Origin: Roridomyces roridus
Lineage: Eukaryota; Basidiomycota; Agaricomycetes; Agaricales; Mycenaceae
Length of the DNA stretch: 31,769 nucleotides
Assembly: GCA_029378245.1 (NCBI GenBank)
Contig: JARKIF010000299.1
Span: 1 to 31,769, forward strand
Direction: 5' to 3'
In this document: positions 1 through 9,203 of the stretch, in pieces
Numbering within the stretch: position 1 is the first letter of the stretch
Layout: every line of letters starts with the position of its first letter
Made by a program: the position numbers and the translations under genes
Notes under the pieces: generated by a model
Told to the model about the DNA's origin: nothing
Database searches by the model: none
Seen by the model: the letters and a program-made list of their open reading frames with translations, nothing else

Positions 1-684
1 TGCTGGCCGCCACGCCTCAAGTCTACGCGCGTGCAGCATGAAGCCCGAGCTAGCAAATGTGTTGCTCTGCATCAACGTCCCACAAAGATGTCTGGAAGAC
101 TCGGAATACTTATTCCAACACCCGTCGCTCTCTAAACATCTTGAAGGTGTTGAAACGCGTCTATCCGGCAAGCTCGACACCTCAACGTCATGCGCCGCCC
201 GGAGCTCTCAGTGACCTTTCAATTCGACCTTTGATTCCTCCACACTATTTTCAGAGACTGCTCCAGGGTTAACACGGCGCTACTCTGGCCACTACGTCTA
301 CGTGCCCTGGCAAGTCACTGGCTTTGAAATTCGCAAAGCAAGAGAGACTGGTGTTGGTAATTTGCGCGCTCAAAGCCCTGGAGGGCAACAGGTTCATCGC
401 ATAACATATTCCTTCTGCTATGTGCTGACGTGTTCTGGGTTGAGCAAGAGGTCGCAGAAGCCCTGCACACGCTGGTCCCTCGAGCATCCATTGACAGTCC
501 CAGCGCCGTTGAGGGGGTTCATTCAACTTACCTGCAAGGACGAGGCGACCGGATGTTTGACGTTGCGATGTTTACGGAATTCAGTGGGTGGGCGCCCGAT
601 TGGTGCAGGGGTGTGAGGGGTGGGACTATGGGCGCAGAGTGCTTTGAGTACTCTATAGACGCAGATTATGGTAGCACAGTCTAA
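1..684 (+). other. unrecognised coding-like 3' gene fragment
   Basis: Open stretches with coding-like composition occur on + in several frames. A frame from 1 to about 209 contains MKPELANVLLCINVPQ. A possible 44-nt GT-AG intron lies at about 210-253. The most coding-like part is 418-684, with FDVAMFTEFSGWAPDWCRG and the end DYGSTV followed by TAA at 682-684. I could not join these pieces in one frame with ordinary introns and do not recognise a family. It may be the end of a gene that starts outside the window, a pseudogene, or a stretch with indel errors near the window edge. Confidence 0.3.
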
Positions 685-2580
685 ATAATCGAACCTCAAT
701 TGATATACCTTCTCACGTGATATCCCTCCTCTCCTTGATTCCTGCCTTGACGATGTCTCAGCTCGGAGAAATCGCTGCTCTCAGATACAGCATTTATATG
801 CTCTCATACCTTGCTGAAACACTGCAGAAGGGCTACAAAGCCGAAGAACAGGGTCAAGAAGTTAAACTGGCCGCAGATCTACCCCGAGATTTGAGAGGGC
901 TCAGCCATCTCGCTACCTTACTTTCCCGAGGGAACACTGCCGAAATAACAGAAGGGGTGAAAATTGTGGCTGTTTCATCAGGGCAATTCCTCCCCGACTG
1001 TCTGAATTTCTCCATTGTATCCAGGTTAATTGTGTTCATGCATATACTCCTCTTATGAGCTCACGAAAGTCACCAGCCCAGAAACGAGCCCAACTGTCTC
1101 TCCCTCAAACTCGGCTGCAACAGTTTCGGAGGGGAACAGCACTTCCATGGAGGCCATCGCTGCTTCCGTCATGACCGCTGCATCTACCGCTACCGCCGCA
1201 CCCCTCGAGGCCGCTGCTGTAAATGTAGACGCAGCCCCCAAAGCTGCAGAGGCTGCCGCCACCACACCCGCAGGCGCACCTGCAGCTGTAGATCCCTCCG
1301 CGAGAAGCTCAAATACGGCAGCTCTTGTTATAGCACGGAACTCTTCCTCGGCACGGAGCCCTTCCTCGCCAAGTGGCGCTAGTACAATAATTGATATTCC
1401 CCAAGATATGTCTGCTGAATTCGTGCAGAATTAGTATGTACTTTTTCTCTTATCGATCAATTCTAATGTTGGTTTGATAGCGAGTGGGTCCTCAGAGACG
1501 CGGACGAGGCTGCTCAAGGTCTCGCTTTACAAAATTTCAATTTGTATGCCGAAGTGGCTGTTAGCCTCCTGAAAACAGCCTCCCTTCACATAAGCCGTGA
1601 CCGTGGAAGGAAACGCGAAATTATCGCTGCCTTATCCACATTTTTCATCCGTTGCTGCCTGGGCAAGATCCGACATCGGTCACAGCAGATTGAGAATCAC
1701 TACGACTTTTCCAAGAAAGAAAGTCTATCGGATTGGACGATCACGGACCCATCATTCAAAGATTTTGCAGTCCACGTGGCGTCTTCAGGGGTACGGGCTT
1801 TGTTGGACGATGCAGGTCTGCACCCGGAAATATCGAATCCGTCTGTCTTCAAGATGACAACTACGACTGCCCCCATTCTGTGGAGGACCATCATCGCCAC
1901 ATTCCATTTCCTGCGGCAAAGCCTAGGCCCTGAGAATCCTTCAAGTGCTACGGTAACCCTGATATACGAGGCCTCCAAGGGGCTCCATGAGTTGCTGCAA
2001 GCTGCTCGCCCTTTGTGGGGAATCGCGTCACTCAACGAACACATGAAGAGTTTTGTGAAGATCGATGAAGGTGTGTTTCATATTTATCTTGTTTACACGG
2101 GAAATCATATCTTGCCAGGCTCTTCGATTGCCAGCGAAGTTGATACTGGTAGCGCCGCAGAGGATTGTGACGAAAACATTGTCCGAGATGCCATCAGTAA
2201 TTTCATTTCCATTTGATCACCCGTTGTCCATTGAATGAAGTCTATTGGAGGTACAAATACCGAAACCGGAAACACTGAATTGCGAGAATTCGCACGGGTC
2301 CTTGATGCACTATGTGCCTGGACCACTGCCGTCCCCTACATTCTTGGCAGCAGTCTCTCTAAGGCCCCCATCTCCATTCGCCTAACTATAGTCGACCTAC
2401 CACGCACCCCTTTGAAACCGTTCGAGAACGCAGACCAGCTTTATGAGCGATGGAAGCACCGCGGTCACTGGGCCAGCCCCATTCTACAGACGGCTCAAAA
2501 GAAACTGCAGGCGCGAAAGTTCTGTCCGCCCAAAAAACCCACCCCCGGCGTGTGCCACTGTGAAGCGGGCTTGATGGCGC

Positions 2581-2588
2581 TTTTTTTT
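2581..2588 (+). other. T8 homopolymer carrying the frameshift in deaminase copy A
   Basis: Exon 5 of copy A has 408 nt. With 407 nt all exon phases close (568 codons before the last exon) and the downstream frame aligns with copy B through IQASD versus VQASD. One T too many is the simplest reading. A homopolymer is also a common place for long-read sequencing errors. Confidence 0.7.
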
Positions 2589-2658
2589 GTCTTCTGCCCC
2601 CGGCAACGATCAGGTTGATGTTCCTGGAATAAACGCAAACCACATCTTTGACATCCAG

Positions 2659-2705
2659 GCAAGTGACTTGTTGAAACTAGGGACAGTCATTTAATGCACT
2701 CACAG
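2659..2705 (+). other. GC-AG intron in deaminase copy A
   Basis: The junction reads CAG|GCAAGT ... CACAG. Only this donor keeps the frame into IGVAKKTCPMC; using the GT three bases further in gives the wrong frame. The same non-canonical donor occurs at the same place in copy B (5736-5788). Confidence 0.7.
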
Positions 2706-3056
2706 GCATTCCCCGGCTTCCTCAGTATCGGGGTTGCTAAGAAAACCTGCCCGATGTGCAAAATGCTCGCCCAGGCGATACTCTCACAGAAATCTCTTAC
2801 AGTGCAGCTACCCGGTGCTCACTCCACATTCTTTCCCTGGGTACCGCCAGAGTGGCTTCCGTTGGATGTCTTAGACTCGCTCGAGAAGACGCTTTTAGGG
2901 CATGTTAAGGAAATGATCTCCGGGGATCACTTGACAAGGAGCCGCGCCTCATCACCATTTTCCGATCGTGTGGCGGCGGTGGAATCGGGTGAAGGGGAGC
3001 ATTACACCGGGCTGAGACAAGCCCTTCGAAAGGAGAAAGCCATAGCCATGACATGA

Positions 3057-4104
3057 TGTACGAGTAATTCATCGCTCTCAAATTCATTGTACCTTAAAAA
3101 CTCACGCATGCCCTCTTTCCGACTGATGACAAACTACCCTCACTTTTAGTGTTAACTCACTGCTGCTAACTGGTGCGAGGAACGAGTGCCGGTTAGCGGG
3201 AGATAAGCCAACGAGGGGAGCCATCACTGTCGCTGACATTGTCAAGATGCGCGTCGCTCGCTTTCGCTCTCGATCACCATCCTCGCGTCGCCGCCGGCCC
3301 TATTTTCGCGCCTTTGGTCATCGCCGCCGGCGACTTCCTCTTAGATCTCGTCCCTTCATTCCTCGCGGCTCGTTGCGCCTCGATCGCGTCCGATTACACT
3401 CGACTTTAGTGCACCTCTTTCCGCTCTTTCTTTCGCTACGACGCGCGTCAAATACGCCCTTACGCTATTCATGGGTCGTCGTTGGTTCTCCTTGCTCCAT
3501 CCTCGCATCCTCGTCGCTCTGTCGTGCTACATCGAGCCCTTCCGCCGATACCCACTTCTTTTCCTCAAGGCACGATCCGTATGTGCTTCTGCACGCAATC
3601 ACTGCTCTATCACGCCACGACCTCGTTTGACAATTACCGTCCTTCCACCCGTTCTCCCTCGTTCGCAGCGCTGCTTTTGGGGGCCCATCGCCGCCATCGC
3701 GTTTGCCGGCCGCGCTTCGCTTTGTCGCGCTGCTCCGTTTGGGGGGTCCGGCTGCTCGCTTTGGCGTCGGTTTCCCCCGGTTTCGCGTCGGAGTTACGTC
3801 TCCCACTTCCCGGTGGTCGTGTCTGTGCTGCCCTGCCGGTCATTGTGGCCTGCGGCGACGCCCGGCACACTGACTTCTCTTTTCCCTTCTCTAGGTTTCG
3901 AGTCGTCTTCCTCGGTTTTGTGTCTTTTCCGCATCCTTATACGGTTTGCGAAGCTCCTCCTTGTACGGACTGGAGATCCATCCTTCCACGGATTGGAATA
4001 TATAATTTTTGGCTCCCTCAGTCTCTTCGGAGTCACCCTTTTTCTCCCCGGCGCTCTTCGGACGCCCACTGACCTTTCTCTAGATACGATTACCACACCG
4101 ATCA
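3057..4104. other. pyrimidine-rich stretch without a supported gene
   Basis: The + strand from about 3245 to 4080 is strongly enriched in C and T with many TCG/CGC steps. Overlapping open frames exist on + (for example 3471-4208 and 3482-4072), but they are Arg/Ser/Pro/Leu-rich in a way that follows from base composition, and no motif or family is visible. A TATA-like tract (GAATATATAATTT, about 3997-4009) lies shortly before the next coding-like stretch, so part of this may be promoter or leader sequence. Confidence 0.4.
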
Positions 4105-5333
4105 GTGCGCGACGAGTTAGCTTATTTGGTCTCTACGCCCCCATACCTGTCCGTCACGACTTTCTATGCCCCTCTAAACTCTCCTGGAGCTTCTTACGAC
4201 TTGCATGAATCCGACGTGATCGACGAGCCTGGACTGCTTCAATACTATCCGTTCCGACACGTTCAAGCTTATAGAGCTCCAAGCCCGCTCCAGGGCTGGT
4301 TACTGCTTAATGGCGTGGTCGTCGTTGTTGGGAGCATAGGTATGTATGTAGTCCGTGTCACTCTGGAGTCTGCTGCATTTAAATCACTGAGTCTGCATTT
4401 CATTTTGAAAGGTACAATGTCTGCGCATTCGCACCCGCTCTGAAGATATGTCTGTCTACGAGAGACTACTCTGAAGACGCGCTCCACGGCACAAGGTCTC
4501 CTCCGTGCAGACCCCGATGTGGTTCACCACTTCCCCAAGCCGTCTCACGTCCCTCGGCTTCCCGCCTGCGCCATCAAGACTATTATGTCCCGCCGCACTT
4601 GACTTTCAGGCCAGCGACAACACCTTCGAACTCACCCGCTTTGACCTCCTTCTCTTGGAGGTGCCCACCAACGAAGTGCCCGTTCAGATGACCACCTTCC
4701 CCGCCGCAACAACGGCCTCGCCCAGCTCCAATTCGCTGGCTTCCACCTCTCCAGTTTCGACCAGTCCGAGGCCGTCCTCATCACGGTGGTGGTCGCCGCT
4801 CCGACTCACTCGTGTCCTCAAACGGAAGATTGGCATTGCGTGGTCCAAACGGGATCCTAGTTCTGTCTTCCATCTCCGATGAGGAGGTAAAGGGGTATTG
4901 GTGCCCGTGTTGGTGCCCGTGTTGGTGCCCGTGTTCGCGCGCTGACGCCACCCTAGACCGGATCCGGTCTGGAGAGACGTGGAGTCAGAATTAGTCGGTG
5001 CCAAGAGAGCACGAATGCGCAGCTCGGTTGCTTCTCTCCAGATCTTCCGACAGTCGCGCTGGCTAACAACAGCTAACATCACGCTCCGCCGCTACGGCCT
5101 CACCATTGTTTTCATCGACCGACATCGACTTATGGGAGACGCCGCCGTTCGACCCGACTTCGACTATTGGAGTGACCAAACAAGGGCCGTTTGCCGCGTC
5201 TCGCGTTCGGTTGACGTCCTTTCTAGGGCTCGACACGCTCCCTCCCGACAAGCTCACCAACGACACCCTCCGTGTCCTAAAATCCATGTTTTACTTCGAT
5301 TCCGAGGGCGCGTGTCATCTGGATCTGCGCTAG
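4105..5333 (+). pseudogene. unrecognised coding-like stretch with switching frames
   Basis: Coding-like pieces follow one another on + in different frames. An open stretch to about 4339 contains FYAPLNSPGASYDLHESD and is followed by a plausible GT-AG intron (about 4340-4410, GTATGTATG to TGAAAG). Later pieces include LTRFDLLLLEVPTNEVPVQ, HLSSFDQSEAVLITVVVAAP, and a last exon-like part 5106-5333 (FSSTDIDLWETPPFDPTS ... HLDLR, stop TAG). I cannot connect them without indels. It ends 72 bp from the stop of deaminase copy B, so the two are convergent. Family unknown. It could be a decayed gene or a gene with local sequence errors. Confidence 0.35.
4898..4935 (+). repeat. three tandem copies of a 12-bp unit
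   Basis: The unit TTGGTGCCCGTG is repeated three times in perfect or near-perfect form inside the coding-like stretch 4105-5333. The 12-bp period keeps frame. It looks like a small slippage-type expansion. Confidence 0.8.
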
Positions 5334-5735
5334 GTACGGTTCCTGCCATCCCATGTTTGTGGTCTGCACATAATCGAAGAATATGTTAGAAAGTACATGG
5401 ATCAATTATGTTCTCGAGCTCCGTAATTCCTCTACTGCCTTTTCAAGGTAATTTAAATCACCTTCGTTCTCCGTCGACCAGTCACAGGACCTTGACGACG
5501 CTCTGGTTTTTCGACGAATGCTGTAAATCATCTCACCGACCCGCAACAGCACACGCCCCTCCAGAAATTGTAGAACTCGCAATGGAAGCCACTCCGGCGC
5601 GATCCACGGAACGAAGGTACTGTGCCTTCCAGGCAAATTTACTCTTAGGGCATTCATCGGTAGAACTTCCCCAAGCATGCTACACATAGTGCAGCACTTT
5701 TTTGCCACTCCAATGGTGATTGAGTTGGGAAACTC

Positions 5736-5788
5736 CTATGAGTGTACGTCAATTCCATGCCCACAGTTTACACCAAGAAGTCACTTGC
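5736..5788 (-). other. GC-AG intron in deaminase copy B
   Basis: On - the junction is CAG|GCAAGT ... CTCATAG, 53 nt. It matches copy A in position, phase and donor sequence, which supports both gene models and shows that the rare donor predates the duplication. Confidence 0.7.
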
Positions 5789-6313
5789 CTGTACCTCGAA
5801 CACTCCGTTGAGTCCATTCGGACTCGGAACGCCTGCTTTCTCGTTCTTCTCCGTCTCCAGGGCAGAGGTCAGGACGGCTGCCATCAAGCCTGCCTCGCAG
5901 TGGCAGGCGCCAACCCTCGGGACTCTGAACTTGCTATCTCGAATTATGCTTTTGGCTTTCTTCATCATGGCGGTGTCCCAGTGGCCGCGCGCCTTCCATC
6001 TCGCATATAGCTGTTCTTCTGTTCCAGGAATCACTGGTGTTCTTGAGTCAATGATGGCGACGCGGATGGAAACAGGAGCGTGTGATATGCGTCTCTGGAC
6101 AATGTAGCGGACTGCAGTCGTCCAAGCGCAGAGTGAGTCCATCACACGGATGAAGCTTCTCAATTCCGGGATCTCGGTGTCAAGATTGGTACCTGCAATA
6201 GATTTTATTTAAGACGGTAGGGAGGAAAAATAGAGATGAAATCACCTGTATAGGATGCATCTCTGATGATATCCTCCGGATCATCTCCAGCCGTATCTAT
6301 GTCTTCACGCTGT

Positions 6314-6322
6314 GCGCTCGAA
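6314..6322. repeat. target site duplication, left copy (GCGCTCGAA)
   Basis: It is identical to 9195-9203. Counting it once restores the exon phase of deaminase copy B, so it is very likely the duplicated insertion target. Confidence 0.85.
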
Positions 6323-6356
6323 GCAAAACATGTTTTTGCCTTTTGTAGCTATTGAT
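6323..6356 (+). repeat. terminal inverted repeat, left
   Basis: The core TTTTGTAGCTATTGAT at about 6341-6356 matches the reverse complement of the right end exactly. The outer part differs at few positions (CATGTTTTTG versus TATGTTTTTA). The outermost two bases (GC versus CG) do not match and may lie just outside the true end. Confidence 0.85.
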
Positions 6357-6870
6357 CCCACCCAAGTTGATCCAGCACCAGCCGGTTATTGATCCACCCC
6401 CCATTTTCGACAAATTGACCAAGCTTTCCACTGGTTCTTGATTCGGCATCGCGGCTAACTGAACCACCCCGTACATTTCAACGGCTTGATCCACCCTGTA
6501 TTTCAGGCCGCCATTTTGTGTTGATCTGGCATTTTTTCTCATTGAAGTCCCTAAATGTAGCCTGAGCGTACCTATTGATCTAGCACACGAATTTAGTTCG
6601 AGCTCATTGATCTGCCTCAAACACAAGGGACCGAGCCATATTGATCCACCACACTGCTAGATACAGCAGTTGTTGATCCAACCTTACAACTCCGACCGAC
6701 ACCCCTTATTGATCCAGCCTACCTTTTCATCGGGTACTACTTATTGATTCGCCCCCTCCAGAAATCACTACGGTTCTTGAAGTAACCCGTTTTCTGAGGG
6801 TCCTCGATCTATTGATCTAGCCCACTTTCTCGCGGGCATCAGTAATTGATCCACCCTCCATTTCGGCTCG
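6351..6870 (+). repeat. left subterminal array, about 18 TTGATC units
   Basis: Cores start at about 6351, 6367, 6388, 6414, 6438, 6459, 6486, 6521, 6541, 6574, 6606, 6642, 6673, 6708, 6743, 6777, 6811 and 6844. Spacing is 16-27 bp near the end and then a steady 31-36 bp. The best copies read TTGATCCACCC, three free bases, and then ATTTC. Such arrays are plausible transposase-binding sites; that role is inferred. Confidence 0.8.
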
Positions 6871-8514
6871 TATACATGTGGGAGCCAGGAGTTCTGTTGG
6901 GATGAAGAGGAGTGGAGGCGGCAGGTCTGCCGGAGGAAACTGGAGTGGGATGGATTAGACAAATTAAGCAAAGGCAAGGCGCGCGCACCTTTGGTCTCCG
7001 GTGTGGATGGATTGGGCTTCGATTTCTTGGACTTGGGCTTGCTCTCATCCTCAGAGCTCACGTCGGATTCGTCGTCGGTGTCAAAAGGCTTCCACCCGTT
7101 CGCCAGACTCGCGAAAAAACTCTCCAGCTCGTCGTTGACCTGGTGGTCTGGAATGGGCCGCTCCCGTCGTTTTTTGCCGGGCCCGGGTTCGTCCTCTCCG
7201 CTATCCGTGTCCGTACCCTCCTTCTTCTTCTTCTTCTTGCCCTTTGTGCGTTTTTTCCTCGATTCTTTGGATGGGGCGGCTTCTAAAAGCAGCGTTAGAA
7301 ACTGGGAAATTGGAGGGATGCAATGACAGACGTTCATAGTTCTTGGACGGCCCAAATTGTATTTCAAGCTGGATGGCAAGAATCTCCGGGCAAGGTTTGC
7401 CTGTGGCTCGGAACTGCCTACAGGTGCAGGAAAGATTGCCCTTCTTGTCCTGCGTGACATAGTAGGAACGCAGGGTTCCATCTGGAACTTGCTTTTAGTT
7501 CCCTAGAACTGGCCGTTCTACCTAGAAATTTGACGTACGCGTATGGCGCGTAGAGCGCATAGAGCCGCCTACGACGATGTTCGACAGAACCATGCTGTGA
7601 ATTGGTCCCGAACGACAGCGAACGATTGGCGAATGACCTCAACTACTTGCCGAAGTGCGGCCGACATGCTCATATGCAACCATCAGCTCCATCAGACAGC
7701 GGGCGCCAGATGGATGCCGTGGTATAAAGACGACGCCCTTCATCGAAATCCCCTTCGCCTCTCCCTCTCTCTCCCTTCCGTCTTGTCTCCGAGTCTTCTG
7801 GTGCTTTGTCTTCAAGTTCAAGGTTCAAGACCGCCTGCAAGAATCACTACATACCATGCTTTGCTTCCCCTTGCCAACTCTTCGGGCTTCCCCTCCAATC
7901 CTAGTGCAAGTTCCGCGGTGGCCGACGACTGCAAGACATGCTCGACTGTCTTGACTTTTTTTATGTCTGTTATGTGCCTTGTATATAAATAGCTGTGTTT
8001 CATATTTGAATCTCATTCCTTTCCACATACTTCTGTGCAGCGTGCGCCGAGGCAGCCCATAAATGAATACCCACAATATGGCCGAGCAATGGCCGGGGGA
8101 AGCTAGCAATGGCTGCGACGGGGCCATCAGATATTCCCAATGCGGTTCGCTTGAGTTAAGCGGGTGCCAATACGCGGTTCTAACCGATTCTAACCGAGTC
8201 TAGGGAGAACAGGCTTTCTCTGTAGAGCCCTACCTTGTACCCGTCTACGCGGTATAGCCGCTCTCCCTAGGCCCGGCTAGAACGACCGGATTTTCCAGAT
8301 GTCCTGGATCGCTTTCGGGCTCCTCGTCGTCGCTGGTGTCATTCGCTTTCTTGCGGCTGCCCTTCTTTTTCTTGACAGCTGACTTGTTGCATTTGTCGTC
8401 GTTGGGTTTCTCCGACTTGTGTTTCTTCACAGACTTGTCTCGTTTCCGGTTCGAATCTGCTTCCTCGCGCTCATCACGCTTGGAGTGTCTCTTGCGCTTG
8501 CGTTCGTCTGCCAT
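6817..8514 (-). pseudogene. remnant MULE-type transposase gene with SWIM finger
   Basis: The gene fills the space between the two arms. The first exon starts at ATG 8514 and is Lys/Arg-rich (MADERKRKRHSKRDEREE), reaching at least 8280. After an unresolved middle, exon about 7490-7332 encodes YYVTQDKKGNLSCTC ... KPCPEILAIQ, a SWIM-type finger (C-x-C ... C-x-H) in which the final His is Glu. An intron (7331-7283) joins in frame to a Lys/acidic-rich exon, 7282-6989. A further intron leads to a short last exon ending with TAG at 6817-6819, inside the left subterminal array. SWIM fingers are known from MULE transposases. No DDE domain is visible between 7500 and 8240. Deletion of the core and loss of the His suggest it is inactive. 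The Lys-rich exons could instead be a captured host gene. Confidence 0.6.
7715..7860 (+). promoter_or_regulatory. promoter-like TATA plus CT-rich leader inside the transposon
   Basis: A TATA box (GGTATAAAG, about 7720) is followed at about 30 bp by a strongly CT-rich tract (7750-7800) and an ATG at 7857, the usual layout of a strongly expressed basidiomycete gene. The ORF after this ATG is only 32 codons and unlike any protein I know. A second TATA-like tract (TATATAAATA) is at about 7981. It is on the opposite strand to the transposase remnant and may be a captured promoter. Function is inferred only. Confidence 0.35.
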
Positions 8515-8591
8515 GGGGAGTGGAAGAGCGCACCCTTGGCTTGACGAGGAGGTCGACGATTATAAGTCATGGTGATCGCAATTCGCATTGA

Positions 8592-9174
8592 AATGTGAGG
8601 GTGAATCAAGGGCTTCAGGCACTCGAAAAGTGGGGTGTTTCAACAACTTGATTCTATAGTAAACTGTAGGCAGATCAATAGGTCGGCTCCACCGAGCATT
8701 GGGGTAATTCAATAACCAACTCACCAGGAAAGTGTAGGTAGATCAAGGAGTCCCAAGGCCCGGAAATCTAGGGCAGATCAATGACACGCGCGCATGAGCA
8801 CGTAGGGATATCAATACCGGCGGTGCGTCGAAAGGTGGGGTGGGTCAATACGAGGGTGTGGTCGAAGGTGTGGCGGATCAACAACTCGAATTGTGGCGCT
8901 GTTGCTGGATCACAAACCTTCACTGAGCCGGATCAGGGACCGCTGGATGCTGCATCAAGCCGTCTGAAATGTGGGGAAGATCCATATAAAAATATGATTT
9001 TCGATACAGGGAGATCAATAAGTGCTGTGCCAGCCGACAAGGGCATTCATAATCTCATAGCAGGCGGATCAACAAGGCAAACGGGAAAACCAGGGGCAGA
9101 TCAAGAGGAAATGGCGATCGAAACCGCGGGGTGGATCAACAACCCCTCCGGCCGGGGTGCATCAATAGCTACAA
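8592..9174 (-). repeat. right subterminal array, about 18 inverted TTGATC units
   Basis: The same degenerate unit appears on the - strand (read as GATCAA on +), for example near 8602, 8635, 8672, 8706, 8738, 8778, 8810, 8845, 8876, 9011, 9066, 9096, 9134 and 9162, mostly 30-38 bp apart. Several copies also keep the trailing TTTC. Only the motif is shared with the left arm; the spacers differ, so this is an array of sites and not one long perfect inverted repeat. Confidence 0.8.
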
Positions 9175-9194
9175 AAGGTAAAAACATATTTTCG
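9161..9194 (-). repeat. terminal inverted repeat, right
   Basis: On - this reads AAAATATGTTTTTACC and then TTTTGTAGCTATTGAT, the inverted partner of the left end. The close match suggests recent insertion or selection on the ends. Confidence 0.85.
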
Positions 9195-9203
9195 GCGCTC
9201 GAA
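9195..9203. repeat. target site duplication, right copy (GCGCTCGAA)
   Basis: It is identical to 6314-6322. It lies 4 bp inside exon 4 of deaminase copy B, after that exon's acceptor at 9208-9209. Confidence 0.85.

Larger units (their letters stand above)
753..3056 (+). pseudogene. OTT_1508-like deaminase, copy A, with a one-base frameshift
   Basis: Six exons can be read: 753-1024, 1077-1433, 1481-2070, 2119-2196, 2251-2658 and 2706-3056, about 684 residues if the frame were intact. Exon 1 and exon 3 are helical. Exon 2 is a low-complexity Ala/Ser/Thr-rich linker. Exon 5 carries H-x-E (VCHCEAGLMA) and exon 6 carries C-x2-C (IGVAKKTCPMC). Together these are the zinc and catalytic ligands of the deaminase fold as found in OTT_1508-like fungal deaminases (Pfam family, established knowledge). 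Introns are 47-54 nt. The last one (2659-2705) has a GC donor. A T8 run at 2581-2588 shifts the frame just after H-x-E and gives a stop at 2616. The other copy shows that the frame one base over is the right one downstream. The ATG at 753 was chosen because it aligns with copy B. Substrate unknown. Confidence 0.8.
6323..9194. mobile_element. 2.87-kb MULE-like DNA transposon with subterminal repeat arrays
   Basis: The ends are inverted copies of each other over about 30 bp (AAAAyATGTTTTTrCC followed by TTTTGTAGCTATTGAT). Directly outside both ends is the same 9-bp sequence GCGCTCGAA (6314-6322 and 9195-9203), a target duplication of the size known for Mutator-like elements. Each arm is about 520-580 bp of degenerate units with a TTGATC core, pointing in opposite directions. 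Between the arms, on -, is a remnant transposase gene with a SWIM-type zinc finger, a domain found at the C-terminus of many MULE transposases. No DDE catalytic core was found, so the element is probably non-autonomous. It sits inside exon 4 of deaminase copy B. Foldback-type or KDZ elements are alternatives; the 9-bp duplication and the SWIM finger favour MULE. Confidence 0.85.

Noticed and set aside
290..400. CPGKSLAL in one frame, resembling the heme-binding loop of cytochrome P450
   Set aside because: The preceding F-x-x-G-x-R part is missing and no other P450 motif is found nearby in any frame.
1..684. Left-end fragment as a second RRN7 copy belonging to an inverted duplication of the whole locus
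   Set aside because: No Rrn7 motif (zinc ribbon, ATGIIVLKMVYG) is found and the strand is opposite to what such a duplication would give.
7857..7955. Short ORF after a good promoter, considered as a pheromone precursor or small secreted protein
   Set aside because: There is no CAAX end, no signal peptide and no cysteine pattern; only the promoter layout is convincing.
8199..8273. Small inverted repeat CTAGGGAGA...TCTCCCTAG as a nested MITE
   Set aside because: Only about 11 bp pair, no target duplication is visible, and the repeat overlaps the first exon region of the transposase remnant.
6351..9174. CRISPR-like array (short repeats with about 22-nt spacers)
   Set aside because: Units are degenerate, spacers are partly conserved, the array is mirrored in two arms within a eukaryotic transposon, and no cas genes exist.
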